A stretch of 64,000 bases of DNA from Helicostylum pulchrum (taxonomy: Eukaryota; Mucoromycota; Mucoromycetes; Mucorales; Mucoraceae): the NCBI GenBank assembly GCA_025677825.1, contig JAIXMO010000023.1, forward strand, positions 372,001 through 436,000. The letters run 5' to 3'. The notes under the pieces were generated by a model that saw only the letters and a program-made list of their open reading frames with translations, was not told where the DNA came from and made no database searches. Of this stretch, positions 22,508-33,586 are shown in pieces (position 1 is the stretch's first letter; each line of letters starts with the position of its first letter). The position numbers and the translations under genes are program-made.

Positions 22508-24617
22508 TCACTCCTTGCTAAGCTGTGCATCGTAGGAAAAGACCGATACTGGCTCCGGTGAATAGCTGATACGAGGGAGTATATTTTCTCTATCAACATG
22601 TTCTTCATGCGTGTATACCGGAGAGGGAGGGTTTAGTACATGTCGCCATTCCTCTTCCGTATCATGCGAGATTGGTGTATCTGGATCCACATAGCAAAGT
22701 AATACCTCTTGCAAATCTTGACGATGAGGAGAGGAGGTGTATGAATATAGCGACGCTGGCTCCGGTGAATAATTTGATTTTTGAATTTGAGGGCTTAGGG
22801 GGTAGTATTCCGGTTCATCATCGTAAATACTAGCATATTCTGGTACAGGTGAATAGCTGATAGGAGGGGTATCTAGATAACCATAAGCAGGTTCTGTATG
22901 TGCGAGTGGTTGATGAAAGGTTCCGGAACCTTCGGCGGCTGGCATATAATCATCCTCTTCTGGAAAAGAAGGAGCAAACGGTTGGAGTAACAGCATGGTG
23001 GGATACCGTGATACTGGGATTGGTTTTCTTGGAGGAGGGCCCGATGGCTGATAATACTCCTTTTTTTATAAATTTAAACAAGTTAAAATTATTTATAATA
23101 TATACAAAAGATAGTTATATTTTATACTTACAGGAGTGGAAGCGGGTTTCTTGGTAGGAGGAGCAGTACTGTCAATAACAGATGATATAGAGAGGCTTCT
23201 TTTCCTGGGAGGATTAGCAGGAGGTACAGAGGTACCAGAACCGGAAGCTTTAGGTTTTTGGAGGCGTCTTATACGAATTACTTTGGATTTTGTAGATGCT
23301 TGTGGAGCCTTTTTGGTATTATTGATTGGTTGAGTGGCTGGTGAATCAATATAAGGGCCATCAGGCTTAATGATAAGAGAGGACGTGAGGTCGGGTAAAA
23401 TATTAACGCTGCCAGGGTTATTTCTTGTGCTGCGAGGAACGTGATGCACTGGCCGAGAAGAACCATACGTAATCATAGTTCGACATGTTCTCTTTGGTGG
23501 AGTAAGAACTTGGTTGAAGTCCCAGATAGAATCATCAGTCTTGTTAGAAGCCTTTTGAACACCTTCGGCCATATTTGTTCCAGCAGAGTCCTTACCAGAA
23601 GTACACTTTTTAATAGCAACGGGATCTAAAGCCTTTGGTCTCTTGAAGATAGGCGTGTTTGTCTCTGAACTAGTAGAAACTACATTGATAGGACGCTTGC
23701 AGGTGGAACTATCGCTATTCAATTCATCACCCTTTTTTTTAAAAAAGAAATAATTAACATTTTCTTTTATAAAAAAATAATATTGTTAATAAAAAAATGT
23801 TTACCTTAGCCCTGCTTTCTCTGGACTTTGTGCTACTTATACTGCTACGAGTGCTATAGCTCTCTTCGAAAAAGGCACAATCAATACTTAAATTACGATG
23901 CTTATTTCTATACGCGTATATTTAGTAAATAAAAAAAAAGCTTTTTTCTTATGTGTAATTTTTTTTTCACTTACAAAAAGTCTGTATTGTCAGGGTTCAC
24001 AGTAACAGACTCACCACAATATGCACATTTAACTCGCGAAGGCGCATTAGCAGTAGGCGAAAAATAGAATCCCGCATTTGCAAGCTACATAAAAAAAATG
24101 GAAAGTCAAAAAACTGTTAGATTTTTTTAAAGCTATTTACCTTTGTTGCGGAAGGATACTTGGCATCACCCCTCTTCGGGGTCCAATACTTGTTACAGTT
24201 AAATGTAGCTAGTCTTGCTGAACGCATTCTGATACTTCTGGGAGTGTCAAATGCTTTGATAGGACCTGATAAAGGTCTCTTGCGAGTGTCAGGAAAGTTC
24301 AACCGCGTCCAAGCACAATGGGGAGACTCATTACCATGACGGAGGAATGGGGATTGCTTAGGTTTCCAAATGCTTAACTCAATGTCGCATAAAAAACAGC
24401 GGACACTATCGCGAGCGTTTGGTTTACCGACAAAGTAAAACCCAGCTTTGGCGAACTAAGTGACACAGTATAAGTTTCTGTGCGCACTTTTTTATATGTA
24501 TATTTATATGCACAATATACTTACAGTTTCAGTTTTGCAATATTTTGAATTATTCATGTAAGGCCACTTGACCGAATTGTTTTTAAAGGAACCTATTCTG
24601 TTCTGAAGAGTGTTCAT
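22508..24617 (-). CDS. BIR1: Bir1/survivin-like protein with two BIR domains
   Basis: Six exons (24617-24525, 24455-24141, 24084-23975, 23907-23805, 23731-23132, 23056-22508) close to 589 aa. Two baculoviral IAP repeats lie in the first 200 residues. BIR-1: RIGSF ... FAKAGFYFVGK ... VRCFLCDIELSIW ... H ... CAW. BIR-2: LATFN ... LANAGFYFSPT ... VKCAYC ... NKHRNLSIDCAFF. Both keep the CxxC, His, Cys zinc ligands. The long C-terminal region is disordered and basic with many Ser-Pro/Thr-Pro sites, and the last 160 residues carry three degenerate YSP(E/V)P repeats. Two BIRs plus a long tail is the plan of fission-yeast Bir1, the survivin subunit of the chromosomal passenger complex (with Aurora B, INCENP). 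Mitotic function is inferred from that architecture. Confidence 0.88.
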
Positions 24618-24755
24618 TTTTTTTAGAAGGAGAGGTATAAAGAAAGAAATAGAAAAACAAAGAAAGAAACGTTTTTTTTTTATTGACAAAAAAATAAAAT
24701 GGTGTTGCAAGCCACGAAGCTTTCAAGCTGCTTGTCTTTTTATGGCTGTATATCA

Positions 24756-25169
24756 TTAATTCTCTTTGGCAGAAGCTATGGGAACATCGATAGGGTCACC
24801 TGATATACTATAGACATCTGGATACTCGTGTAAAATAAAAATACCAAACAAGAATACAAATACAACATGTACCATAAAATTAGCTCCTCTACATATTTTA
24901 CGAACTATAACGTATGTAACAGCTGGCATCATGACACAAAATACAGTGAATAAGCTCTCCCATTCGGTGGTATCATCCGTAGGCGTTTCACCTCCAAATA
25001 TAAACTGTGGTTTGGATACAAGTACTACACCTATCATATATGGCGAAAATGGTTCACCTAATGCGATAGATGCGAGAATAGCAGTAAATGCAGGACCCAA
25101 GAGAAATACCACGTAAAAGTATATAGCAATATATATACATGGCTGCCCATATTGTGATACATACAACAT
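24756..25169 (-). pseudogene. truncated drug/metabolite transporter (EamA/SLC35G-like), C-terminal part
   Basis: A 137-residue ORF with GPAFTAILASIALGEPF and a GVVLVSKPQFIFG segment, the border between the two EamA repeats in SLC35G-like DMT carriers, then VRKICRGANF and one more membrane helix. Full-length members have ten helices; at most three or four are here. The first half is absent upstream and the C-terminal half stops early. It ends 138 bp upstream of the BIR1 start on the same strand. Most likely a relic; a functional short protein is unlikely but not excluded. Confidence 0.6.
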
Positions 25170-25365
25170 AATAAATGATTTAATAGAACGTAAGGTTACA
25201 GCTCAAAAAGATTTCAAAAAATGATTTTAGTTATTATGTATACTTTTAAAATAAGTAGAAGCGTTGAATTACTATATTATTATATATGTACATTATTTGT
25301 AGTAAATAAGAGAGAGCTTGTAATTAATATATAGTTCTGAAAAAAATAATAGGGTTGCTCTCTTG

Positions 25366-26265
25366 AGCTCACATAGAAAACAATGTCTCTTCAACAACTT
25401 CTATATCGGCCAACCGTTCTAATTCCAATGTCTTGAAAACTTTGACTTGGCCAATAAAGTTATTCTACAAATTTTAAACGCATACAACTGCTATAAGTGA
25501 CAAAAGTTAAAAAAAAAAGACGGAGGGAAACTTACATATAAAAATGCAAACATATCATAGACAGCTAACATATAGAGCCTATCCTCGAAGCTTGTAGGTA
25601 CAATTGCAGAACAATGTTCGACAGCTTTGAAAGAATCCTTATCTTTAAGGCAGTACTTTATCAGTGTTGCTGTTGTTTGTATTACTTGCACAGAGTAGAC
25701 ATTAACTTTTTTGAAAGTACTGAAGCTTGAATTTGGTACTTGAACATGATACATTTTAACGCATCGGTGGCGCTTTTAATATTCTTGATCGAATACTCAA
25801 GAGTATGATCAATGTTAGCAGTGGTATTTAAGCTATACAAGTAAAGTGGGTTAATTATTTTTTATATTTTTAATATGTTGTTTATTTGTCCTCACGCAGA
25901 CGATTCAATTACAATGCAGTACAAGGATTTTTTATTGCGCCCAATCCTATCTAGTAAGGTTATGACAATTTTTTCTTGAGTGACGAAGAAAATGCCGTTT
26001 GCGGCGTCTTTGTCTTTTCTTTCGCACCTAAACGCAATCAGTTTAGGTACCTTCTTTGTAACATGTCTATACATATAAATGCAGTATACACATATATATA
26101 TAGCGGGACTTACCAAGAGAATGAGAGAAGACCAGTTATATTACTGAAATATTTAAATAATTGCACGATATACTCCACGTACATTGTTCTTTCATCGTTG
26201 GATGGAATTGGCGTCTGCTTTATTGTCCAACTAAGGAGAGAATAATTTAAAAGAGCTATTAGTAG
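25366..26265 (-). pseudogene. hypothetical multi-exon gene remnant
   Basis: Coding-like segments on the minus strand in three pieces: about 26243-26126 (WTIKQTPIPSNDERTMYVEYIVQLF...), about 26055-25892 (KVPKLIAFRCERKDKDAANGIFF...) and 25754-25366 (MYHVQVPNSSF... joined over a GT-AG intron to NNFIGQVKVFKTLEL...SM stop). The third piece forms a clean two-exon frame of about 100 aa. Pieces one and two cannot be joined in frame with the visible splice sites, which argues for decay or for two separate genes. No domain recognised. It borders the tyrosine-recombinase remnant and shares its orientation, so it may belong to the same element. Confidence 0.35.
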
Positions 26266-26329
26266 ATATTATGGTAGTAAGCTGGTAATACTATCATACC
26301 TTTTTCTTTTGACTCTTCTGTCGCAAGCT

Positions 26330-27925
26330 TTCCCCTACAAGCTCATTACTTGCGATTTCAAGCTCTTCCTCCTTTTTTTTTTTCTTTTACCTATATTGGA
26401 CCAAGTATCTTTCGAAGCTTGGCTTTCATAAAGATGCTTAGCTAGTTCGGTTGCACCTCTGTATTCTTTACTGCTATAGCCTTCTTCCTTACACCATTCG
26501 CAAATATTCTTCGCAAGAGCAGTGGACTGTAAACTAATTAAGGCTTGAATGTCTCTAAGCCTGAGGTCCTTAGTTGCATTCTCTTCAACTTAATATAGAC
26601 ATATAAAAAGAAAAGGTTATTAACTTTTTTTTTGTTTTTTAAAAGTCTTTTTCGTCTTTTCAGCCTTGTTTGAAAACCCTCCAATTCTTCCTTTTCTTTC
26701 TGTAACCATTTAGCTCGTTTCGTTGTCCCATAGTTTATTTTTTTATCGTCTATATAGGTTTTTATCTTGTCTTTTAGGTAAAACACATCTTCGTGTATTT
26801 CTATACCTGTTTCTAGTTCTTCGTCTGTTAAGGCATATTGCCTTATATCCTTAATTCTGAATGTACTTGGTGTTATTATACTGTTTGCTGTGTCAGTAGT
26901 CTCGGTACGACTGGTGTGAATCAAGCGAGTCATATTCAAATCCTCAAAACGTCCCGCATACGCATTTCTCAAGGTGTACGAGTTTGGTGTGTGTCCCATT
27001 AAAGTTGAAGCGGTTGTTTTTGATAAACTGTCATTGATAATATGGGCAAAGTTTCTTCGGAAAGAATATAAAGTACCATGAACTAGTTATATATAAAAAA
27101 TCAGAAAGTGTATACAATATTATTTAAGAGCAAAGTGCGAGACTTACTATTCAACCCGGCAGCCCTTATTTGCTTCATAGCTGTATACCTAGCGTTGTGG
27201 ACTGTCCAAGTGATATTCTCTTCCTGCGTTTCATTGCTATAGTAACAATCATATTAATAATTATGCTATATATATATATGTAAAATACCTGCATGGGTGG
27301 CTGAATAAAAATCGGACGGTCTTCGGCATCGGCATGAAATCTTACTAAAGCTTGTGGAGAGTTGTACCAAGCACCGAAACTTTCATAATCAGCGATACTT
27401 CTTCGGAACGCCAAAGCACATACATACAAAACAATATCCACTTCAGGATCATACTGATAATTTTCTACCACAGAAGATGACATACTTCTTGTAAAAGTTC
27501 TTTGGCTTCTGTAAAGAACTTTCCTCTTCCCTTTAAATAAGAAATAATGATAGAAACAATCAGTTTAAAACCTCTTTCGTCCCTTCCACTTTTGTAAATT
27601 TTGATATGCTAAATAAAGTAGATTAGGTAACTTTAAATTTATCAGCTGAATAAACTACATACTTTCCATTGTAGAAACGGTCTACCATCACCTTTCTTCT
27701 CTGGTGTAAGTCTTGAGGGTCTTATCCCCGTATAGAGAAGTATCATAATGTAAACAATTGTTCGAAGGTCAAAATTAATGTTTCCTGTTGTCAAAATATT
27801 GCTTTTGATGTGGGCTACGATAATCTTTACTTCCTTGATGCCAAAAATTGCCTGTGATTTTCCTTTTCTCCCAAAGAACCCAGCATTTGCTAAAGTGCAT
27901 CTACTTTTAAACCTTCAACTTTTTT
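26330..27925 (-). pseudogene. tyrosine recombinase (Crypton/DUF3435-like) remnant, copy 1
   Basis: Read on the minus strand: about 27888-27665 gives GKSQAIFGI ... LLYTGIRPSRL with the first catalytic Arg; about 27604-27290 gives SGRDERGFK ... GRGKFF, then a 1-nt frameshift into QRTFTRSM...VVENYQYDPEVDIVLYVCALAF. Spliced pieces at 27240-27150 and 27087-26560 give TLYSFRRNFAHI (second Arg; Tyr where most recombinases have His), MGHTPNSYTL (Gly-His) and NAYAGRF (candidate nucleophilic Tyr). A basic tail follows to about 26330. The order R ... RxxR ... GH ... Y is that of phage-integrase-fold recombinases; Cryptons in fungi encode such proteins. The frameshift and missing N-terminus mark it as decayed. 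Subfamily not certain. Confidence 0.6.
27894..27920. repeat. 27-bp inverted repeat, left arm
   Basis: This arm is the exact reverse complement of 28365-28391. Together they flank a 444-bp segment that contains the 28001-28288 ORF. Confidence 0.85.
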
Positions 27926-28000
27926 AAAAACGGTCATTTTTGAGGATTGATATCTCGATTCTATATAAGGAAATAAGTCTATTATCTGGTTTTTTTTTTT

Positions 28001-28288
28001 TCATTCTGGCGTAAATGACTTATCCACACGTTTAAAGTGGAAGCCCCATTGTATAAGCTTATTTCTAATGCATTCGATAGACAAAGGATTGGTAATGGCC
28101 CCGCTATCATCAACTTCAACATTCAACGTATGGTTTTCAATAGCTGCAGGAAGGATCACAGTTCGAAGTTCGTTCTGTAAAGTAGGAATGTTTCTTTGGA
28201 ACTTTGGTACTGATCGAAACCATTCAAGTAATTTTTCCTTGATATCGTTGTACGGCGAGGTACTTGGGCCGTTCATAACCAATTCCAT
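28001..28288 (-). CDS. hypothetical ORF, possible transposase N-terminal fragment
   Basis: A 95-residue ORF. Its end, IECIRNKLIQWGFHFKRVDKS, resembles the helix-turn-helix block found before the DDE domain of some fungal transposases ('RRWLxxLGFxxKR' pattern). It lies inside the inverted-repeat-flanked segment, interrupting where the N-terminal half of recombinase copy 1 should be. Could be an inserted fragment of another element. Weak call. Confidence 0.3.
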   Translation of the reverse strand: MELVMNGPSTSPYNDIKEKLLEWFRSVPKFQRNIPTLQNELRTVILPAAIENHTLNVEVDDSGAITNPLSIECIRNKLIQWGFHFKRVDKSFTPE

Positions 28289-28364
28289 CTGATTGTTTTA
28301 TGCTTAAAAGGGTTTGCCGTCGTGTTTTATCAATAAGAAAAAAAGGGGGGAAATCGGAGCTAAA

Positions 28365-28391
28365 AGTTGAAGGTTTAAAAGTAGATGCACT
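28365..28391. repeat. 27-bp inverted repeat, right arm
   Basis: Exact reverse complement of 27894-27920, starting with AGTTGAAGG. Beyond it lie about 600 bp without recognisable genes. Confidence 0.85.
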
Positions 28392-29025
28392 CTATTAGAT
28401 AAAGAACATGATGCACTGTATTCAAAAGTTTTAAAAAATGAAATGATATAACGGAAACCAGAAGGCCTGATAAAATATTTGTGTATTTTAAAAATAGAAT
28501 ACCCTTGAACGAAACAATGAAATTAACGGAACACCCTTACCGCATCATAATAAAAAAGGCCTCATTTCTGGACAATCAATTTTCCTGCTGATATATTTTG
28601 TTTTAAAGTCAATACATTTGATAAATGTAAAAAAGAATTGCAGTCAAAAGACGAATGGGACTGATTGTTTGTATTCTTATTAGGTCTTCACATAAGGCTT
28701 TCAATGACTTTTGCTATTAGTTTAAGCCAATCGTTTTTTGTTAAAGTGCTTTCTTGCTGAACGCTCTTATCTTGCTAAAGTGTAGCAGAATACTTGTAAA
28801 AAATGAATTTTGTCTTCTTTCCAGAGCTTGAATTTCATTGTAGCAATTCTAGCTTATTTTCAATTTCCGCAACTAGCTTTTGGCATTGAAAGCCCTTAAT
28901 CACTTATTGAGTAAAGAAATGTTTTATCTTGACGAAGAAGAGGGGAACTCGAATTATTAATCATATAAATAATGAAATACTTTTTCCATTTTTTTTTTTT
29001 TTAAAAAAAAAACTATACTTTCTTA
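28392..29025. other. spacer between the two divergent recombinase remnants
   Basis: AT-rich, no coding signal. Likely non-coding or fully decayed element sequence. Confidence 0.4.
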
Positions 29026-30801
29026 TTGATTCAATTCGGTTATGTCTTCATCCAAAGACCGCGTATTCCAAGTGCTTTGTCTTCACAAGAAATTCCTACT
29101 GAAAGAAGAATCCGTTTGGCGAAAGAAAAGAAAAAAATCATCAAAGAAGCAATAGCAGAAACACCTAAAGGCTGCCTTTCGTTAAAGTCAGTGTTCAGTT
29201 ACAACACAATAAAGAAAAGTTACCTGAATTTTTTAACTGAGTACAATTTGCGAGAAGATAACGTTAATCGTCCACCGCTTGAACCTTTTACCAAATGGTC
29301 CTTTAATACTGGTATGTCATTCTAAACAGAATACACTTTTTATACTCTGAAATTTATCAATTTTATATAGAAATGTTAAAGCAGTATATCACATACCGTG
29401 TGCTCCTCTATTCCGGCCGAGTAGAAGACAGATTGCAGCTTGGGACCATCATTAGAGAGATCAAGTCATTAATCTCTATAGTAAGTAGTGACAGCAATGT
29501 ATATGTATTTATACTAACACAATGCATTCACCTTATAGGCCAAAACTGAGAGTGAAAAGATTGCTCTGCCAGAAAGTGAAGCCTTAGGTTTACGTAACTT
29601 TATGTACTGTCTGTCTAAAGTCGGCCACTTTGGGCTACAGGGGAAAGCACAAGCAATTTTTGGGATACCATAAGTGAGAACTATCATTGCCAGTATTAAG
29701 CAGGGGTTAGCAAACTCAGGAAATGTTAATTTCGAGCTGCAAAATATTTTTTATTTTCTATTGATCCTTTTTACTGGAGTAAGACCATCAAGCCTCACTT
29801 TATCTGTTAAAAATGAAGCAGCTCCACATCTGCAATGGAAGGTATATATATATATATATACACGTACCTGTATCATATACATGTAAAATTAAACTATATT
29901 TATTAGCATGCAAAAATCTCCAGGTCCGGGAGGGACACCAGAGGCTTCAAGATAACTGCTACTATCACCATCCCTCACTTAAAAGGTCGCGGAAGCTACT
30001 TTTCCGAAGCACAACGTACGTTCCGTAAAGCGTTTGTTTCTGAGGTGGTTGAAGACTATACTTACGACGCAGAAACAGACATTGTTCTATATATCTGTGT
30101 CTTGGCCTTTTGCAAACTACAGCGACTTCAGTGCTTGGTATAACCATTCCAGTCACGCGATATTACAGTTTCGGGATGATGTAGGAGATTGCCCTGTATT
30201 TATCAGGTCAAACATGTAAGTATTCTAACATTATACAAAACGCAGCCGTACTCATTCTTTCCTCATGATAGCGACGAGACGAACGAAGGAAACGTTCCTT
30301 TAACAACCGATTCAGCGACACACATAGCCGTCTCCGGTGCACTGTTGAAGACTGTTCTTTTTCTGCACCTGCCGACAAAGAAGATGTGTTTAGGCTTCAC
30401 CTTCGACAAAAACTCACTGGGACCAACATGAAAAAGACCTAGATCCCGCTCAAAGCATGAAAAGAGTCCGACAATACTTTCTTGGTTATTTTAATTATGA
30501 ATTTAGTGATGTACAGGTTCAGCAGCTGGAGACAAACAGGAAGAATAATATTGCCCGCGGGAAAGCCCGAAGATCTCCCCCAAAGCGAAAGTCCAAATCG
30601 AAGCCAACGTATGCCATTGCCGGAAGTGCTTCCTCCTCCTCTCAACCCAGCTCCTCTCTACCCAGCAGCAAGCGTACGCGCTTGAATACACCTTCTAACA
30701 ACAAGCGTACGCGTCCCGATTCACCTGACTCCTCCCATCCCACCACGCCTGTGCGCCCCCGTCGGAAGCTGCGTATCCGTAGTGAGTCGCCCGATGCTTG
30801 A
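29026..30801 (+). pseudogene. tyrosine recombinase (Crypton-like) remnant, copy 2
   Basis: Homologous to copy 1 but in the opposite orientation. Segments: 29026-29311 (N-terminal helices, no ATG left), about 29372-29480, 29540-29850 with GKAQAIFGI, an in-frame TAA after GIP, then LLILFTGVRPSSL (catalytic Arg), about 29920-30110 with SGRDTRGFK ... GRGSYFSEAQRTF ... VVEDYTYDAETDIVLY, and NYSDFSAWYN in another frame near 30117-30220. The RxxR/GH/Tyr catalytic half seen in copy 1 is missing. The reading frame ends in a basic Ser/Pro-rich tail (30457-30801) with two KRTR repeats and higher GC. Where they overlap, the two copies look roughly half identical in protein, so this is not a recent duplication. 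Confidence 0.6.
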
Positions 30802-30959
30802 AATGCCGGTTTTTTATTTTTTTTATTTTTATCTTCTACTTTATAAATCAATAAAAAGATAGCATATTCTATTCCGTTAGCTACTGGACGTACTCCCCAC
30901 CAGCTATTCGCCTTTTTTTTTTGGCTGAGCTCCCCACCAGCGACTTGAGCCCCCAAAAG

Positions 30960-31210
30960 AAAAGGGACGAAAAAGAACGGTAGACATGGAATATGCCCCC
31001 AAGTATATTAAGTCTGGTGATTCCGCTATCGTTAATATGGTTCCCTCCAAGCACATGTGTGTTAAAGCTTATACTGATTACCCTCTTCTCGGTCGTTTCG
31101 CTGTCCATGACATGCGTCAAACTGTCGCCGTTGGTGCCATCAAGGCCGTTGAGAAGGTTGACAAAGCTGGTAAGGTCACCAAGGCTGCTGTCAAGGCTGC
31201 CAAGAAGTAA
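30960..31210 (+). pseudogene. TEF1: C-terminal fragment of translation elongation factor 1-alpha
   Basis: From about 30986 the frame reads [49 protein letters not shown] and ends [14 protein letters not shown] stop, the last 70-odd residues of eEF1A (about 458 aa in full). Differences from the conserved protein include KHMCVKAY for KPMCVEAY and RFAVHDMRQ for RFAVRDMRQ, consistent with loss of constraint. Codon choice is strongly biased (GGT, AAG, GCT, GTC), unlike its neighbours. No EF-1alpha sequence is seen upstream beyond a few residues. A pseudogene fragment, presumably copied with or near a mobile element. Confidence 0.85.
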
Positions 31211-31695
31211 ATTACTTTACCAAATAGTTTATAAAAAAGAGTTTTACTTTTGTTGTAATAAAAAATTTCTGTTATAAAATTTATGTATTTGGGGTTAGAA
31301 GAATAATGATATACTATTACTACAAAAAAAAAATTGGTACTGTATAGCGTTTTTAAGTGCTAAAAAGACACCTTATTTTAACACTTTAAAGCACTTTCTC
31401 GTGAGGTGGCTACAAAATATCACCTAAAGATACCTTTCTATCACTTTTTCGACAGATGATTGCAAAAATCACTCGAGAAAACACTCTTAAATCATCTTAA
31501 ACCACTAAAAACACCATGGTTGTAATAATTGAGAAGTATTTATATCAATTCATATCCTATTAAGCACAGTATAAAGTATAGAACATATGGATGTAACAAG
31601 TAATAATAAAAGCAAAATAGTCATAATATATTTGATAATTCATAAGTCAGGATGGTGCATAAGTGTTTGTATGAGGAAAGAGTGTGGTGATCGTT
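31211..31695. other. intergenic region with CACTTT/ACCACT-rich stretch
   Basis: At 31340-31520 there are many short CACTTT, ATCACT and AAACACT-like words, perhaps an old non-coding repeat. No coding signal. Confidence 0.35.
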
Positions 31696-32310
31696 TTATT
31701 TCTTTGTTATTTTAGCAATAAATTCATCAGTAATATTATAAGTAGTAAAGTATTCTCGAAAATACTTTACTACTTCTTCCATGGATTGTTTCTCATCCAG
31801 ATTTTCACCTTCTTTTTGCGGCCAATGTCTCTTTCTCAAATGTGTTCTGACGGTGTTGGCGGTTTTACTGGAATATTTACAGCTACGTTCTGGGCAGCAT
31901 TTTTTTCTTCCTGCTGTTTTTACTCTAACTTTTTTTATCCACCGTTCAATCGTAGAATGTCTACCGTTTAAACGATTGCTTGATTTAAACGCTTACCCCT
32001 CTCCAAGTTTTTGTATTACTGTAGAAAAAGCTTCTTGCTATGAGGCTGTTGTAAATGTGTAAGGAATTTTTTTAAAACTGTTTTTTCTGATTTATTTCCA
32101 CAAACTCTTGACTCAACAAAAGTATTCAGGCATTCTATTGCCTCAGAATACAATGCATGGCCAGTATCTGAGGGGGTTTCTGAAAACAAGAAGTAATCGT
32201 CAACAATACTTTTAATATCCCATTGATCAAAGTTAGATAAGGAATTCTTGGTACACGTTCTATTTACACGTTCAGTAAAAGAAAAATGTGACAGATCACT
32301 TTTTCACGTA
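31696..32310 (-). pseudogene. broken gene with a C2H2 zinc finger
   Basis: Two open segments without useful ATG codons lie on the minus strand. About 32305-32016 reads SHFSFTERVNRTC ... FDQWDIKSIVDDYFLF ... LKKFLTHLQQ then stop. 31992-31696 reads STIERWIKKVRVK, a C2H2 finger (CPERSCKYSS ... TVRTHLRKRH, C-x4-C-x12-H-x4-H spacing) and a C-terminal helix ending ITDEFIAKITKK stop. A stop and a frame change separate them, and an intron there is possible. No family recognised; zinc-finger plus accessory setting suggests a transposon-linked or expanded fungal family. Confidence 0.4.
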
Positions 32311-33154
32311 CCTTTACAGACATCAGTTTCTCCAAGAAGGACCCGTATAAGTTAGTGAGAATATAATAAGTGAAGAAGAAAAAGACTCACAAAAAAAAAA
32401 AGGAGATGCTATAAATAAGTGATAAAATACTCGTGTGATATATTTACTCATTATGTCGTATTATACCAGTATTTGTTTCGTACACTTGCACTTATTGGTT
32501 AATCATTTTTATTTAGTAGGTACTTGTTGCTCCAACTTGATTTATACAAGCTTCTTTTTAAACGAAATAAAGACCAAGTTTAACGCATATGTCACACTTT
32601 TTTTTTCCTGCGCGCGTAAACGTGTACTAAGAATTCCCCAAAGGTATTCAGGGATCTGAATAGCTGTTCTGGTTTTGGTATTGAGATTTTTGTTTTTAGG
32701 AGGATCAGGACACTTTGGTAAACGGGATTCTGATATATTGAGATGTTTAGGAATCAAAGAGAAAGATTGTCAATGATAGAGAAAAAAAGAAAAAGCACAC
32801 GTTTAATAAAAGCGTATATGAAACCAATAGTAAATAGATCACATCAGTAAATAGACGCCCTATTTTATCATTATTTTTATCACCTACATACATATATACA
32901 TATATACATATATTTTCAACAGGTGTTTTTTTCTTCTTTCTTCTTCTCTTATTATTTTGCTCTGTTTTATTTTTTGGTCTGATGTCCGTACAAACCGATA
33001 CGGTTCTTCTTAGAGTAATGGTCATCTGTAAAGGTAAGTGAAAAGTAACTATAACAATTTATTTGAAGTGCAGCTAATTCATACATGGCACAGACGCCAG
33101 ATTTTTTTTTCCTTTTTTTTTTCCTGTTTCACACTTTATAGAAAAAAGAAAAAA
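32311..33154. other. intergenic region
   Basis: AT-rich, with a CATATATA run near 32885-32912 and pyrimidine tracts before PYM. No supportable gene. Confidence 0.4.
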
Positions 33155-33586
33155 ATGTCAGAAACAACGAATGCCGGTATTATAACTGTTGGAGAAGAAC
33201 GTTGGATCCCTGGTTCACAAAGAGCAGACGGAACTTACCGTAAAGAACGTAAAGTGAGACCAGGGTTTGTTCCTCAGGAAGATGTTAAACGTTACTCTAA
33301 CGCACGACTTGAATCGACAACGAACGATGGAGGTAAACCTGGGATTCCAGGTATTAAAAAAAAGGAAGTACTAAAGCCTATAAAAAAGAAGGATATTCCA
33401 CCACCTACACTTCCTTCTTCCGATCAACCTGCAGAAAAAAAGAAAAAGGCATTGAATAAAAAGATTAGACAGATTACTGAGTTGGAGCAAAGAGCTATTA
33501 AAGGAGAGACACTAAACGAGGAACAGCGAGAAAAGATCAAGAAGGGAAAAACTTTACGTGAAGAGTTGGCTAAATTATCATTATAA
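33155..33586 (+). CDS. PYM1: PYM, partner of Y14 and Mago (exon junction complex disassembly factor)
   Basis: Intronless, 143 aa from the ATG at 33155. The N-terminal Mago-Y14-binding domain (residues about 10-50) shows GEERWIPGSQRADGTYRKER and RPGFVPQEDVKRY, matching the known PYM consensus. The middle is Lys/Pro-rich and the C-terminal 45 residues form the basic helix that in animals binds the 40S ribosome (ITELEQRAIKGETLNEEQ). Role by family: removes exon junction complexes from mRNA in the cytoplasm. Its presence fits an intron-rich genome. It is the only clearly intact gene in the 24.7-36 kb stretch. Confidence 0.9.
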   Translation: MSETTNAGIITVGEERWIPGSQRADGTYRKERKVRPGFVPQEDVKRYSNARLESTTNDGGKPGIPGIKKKEVLKPIKKKDIPPPTLPSSDQPAEKKKKALNKKIRQITELEQRAIKGETLNEEQREKIKKGKTLREELAKLSL

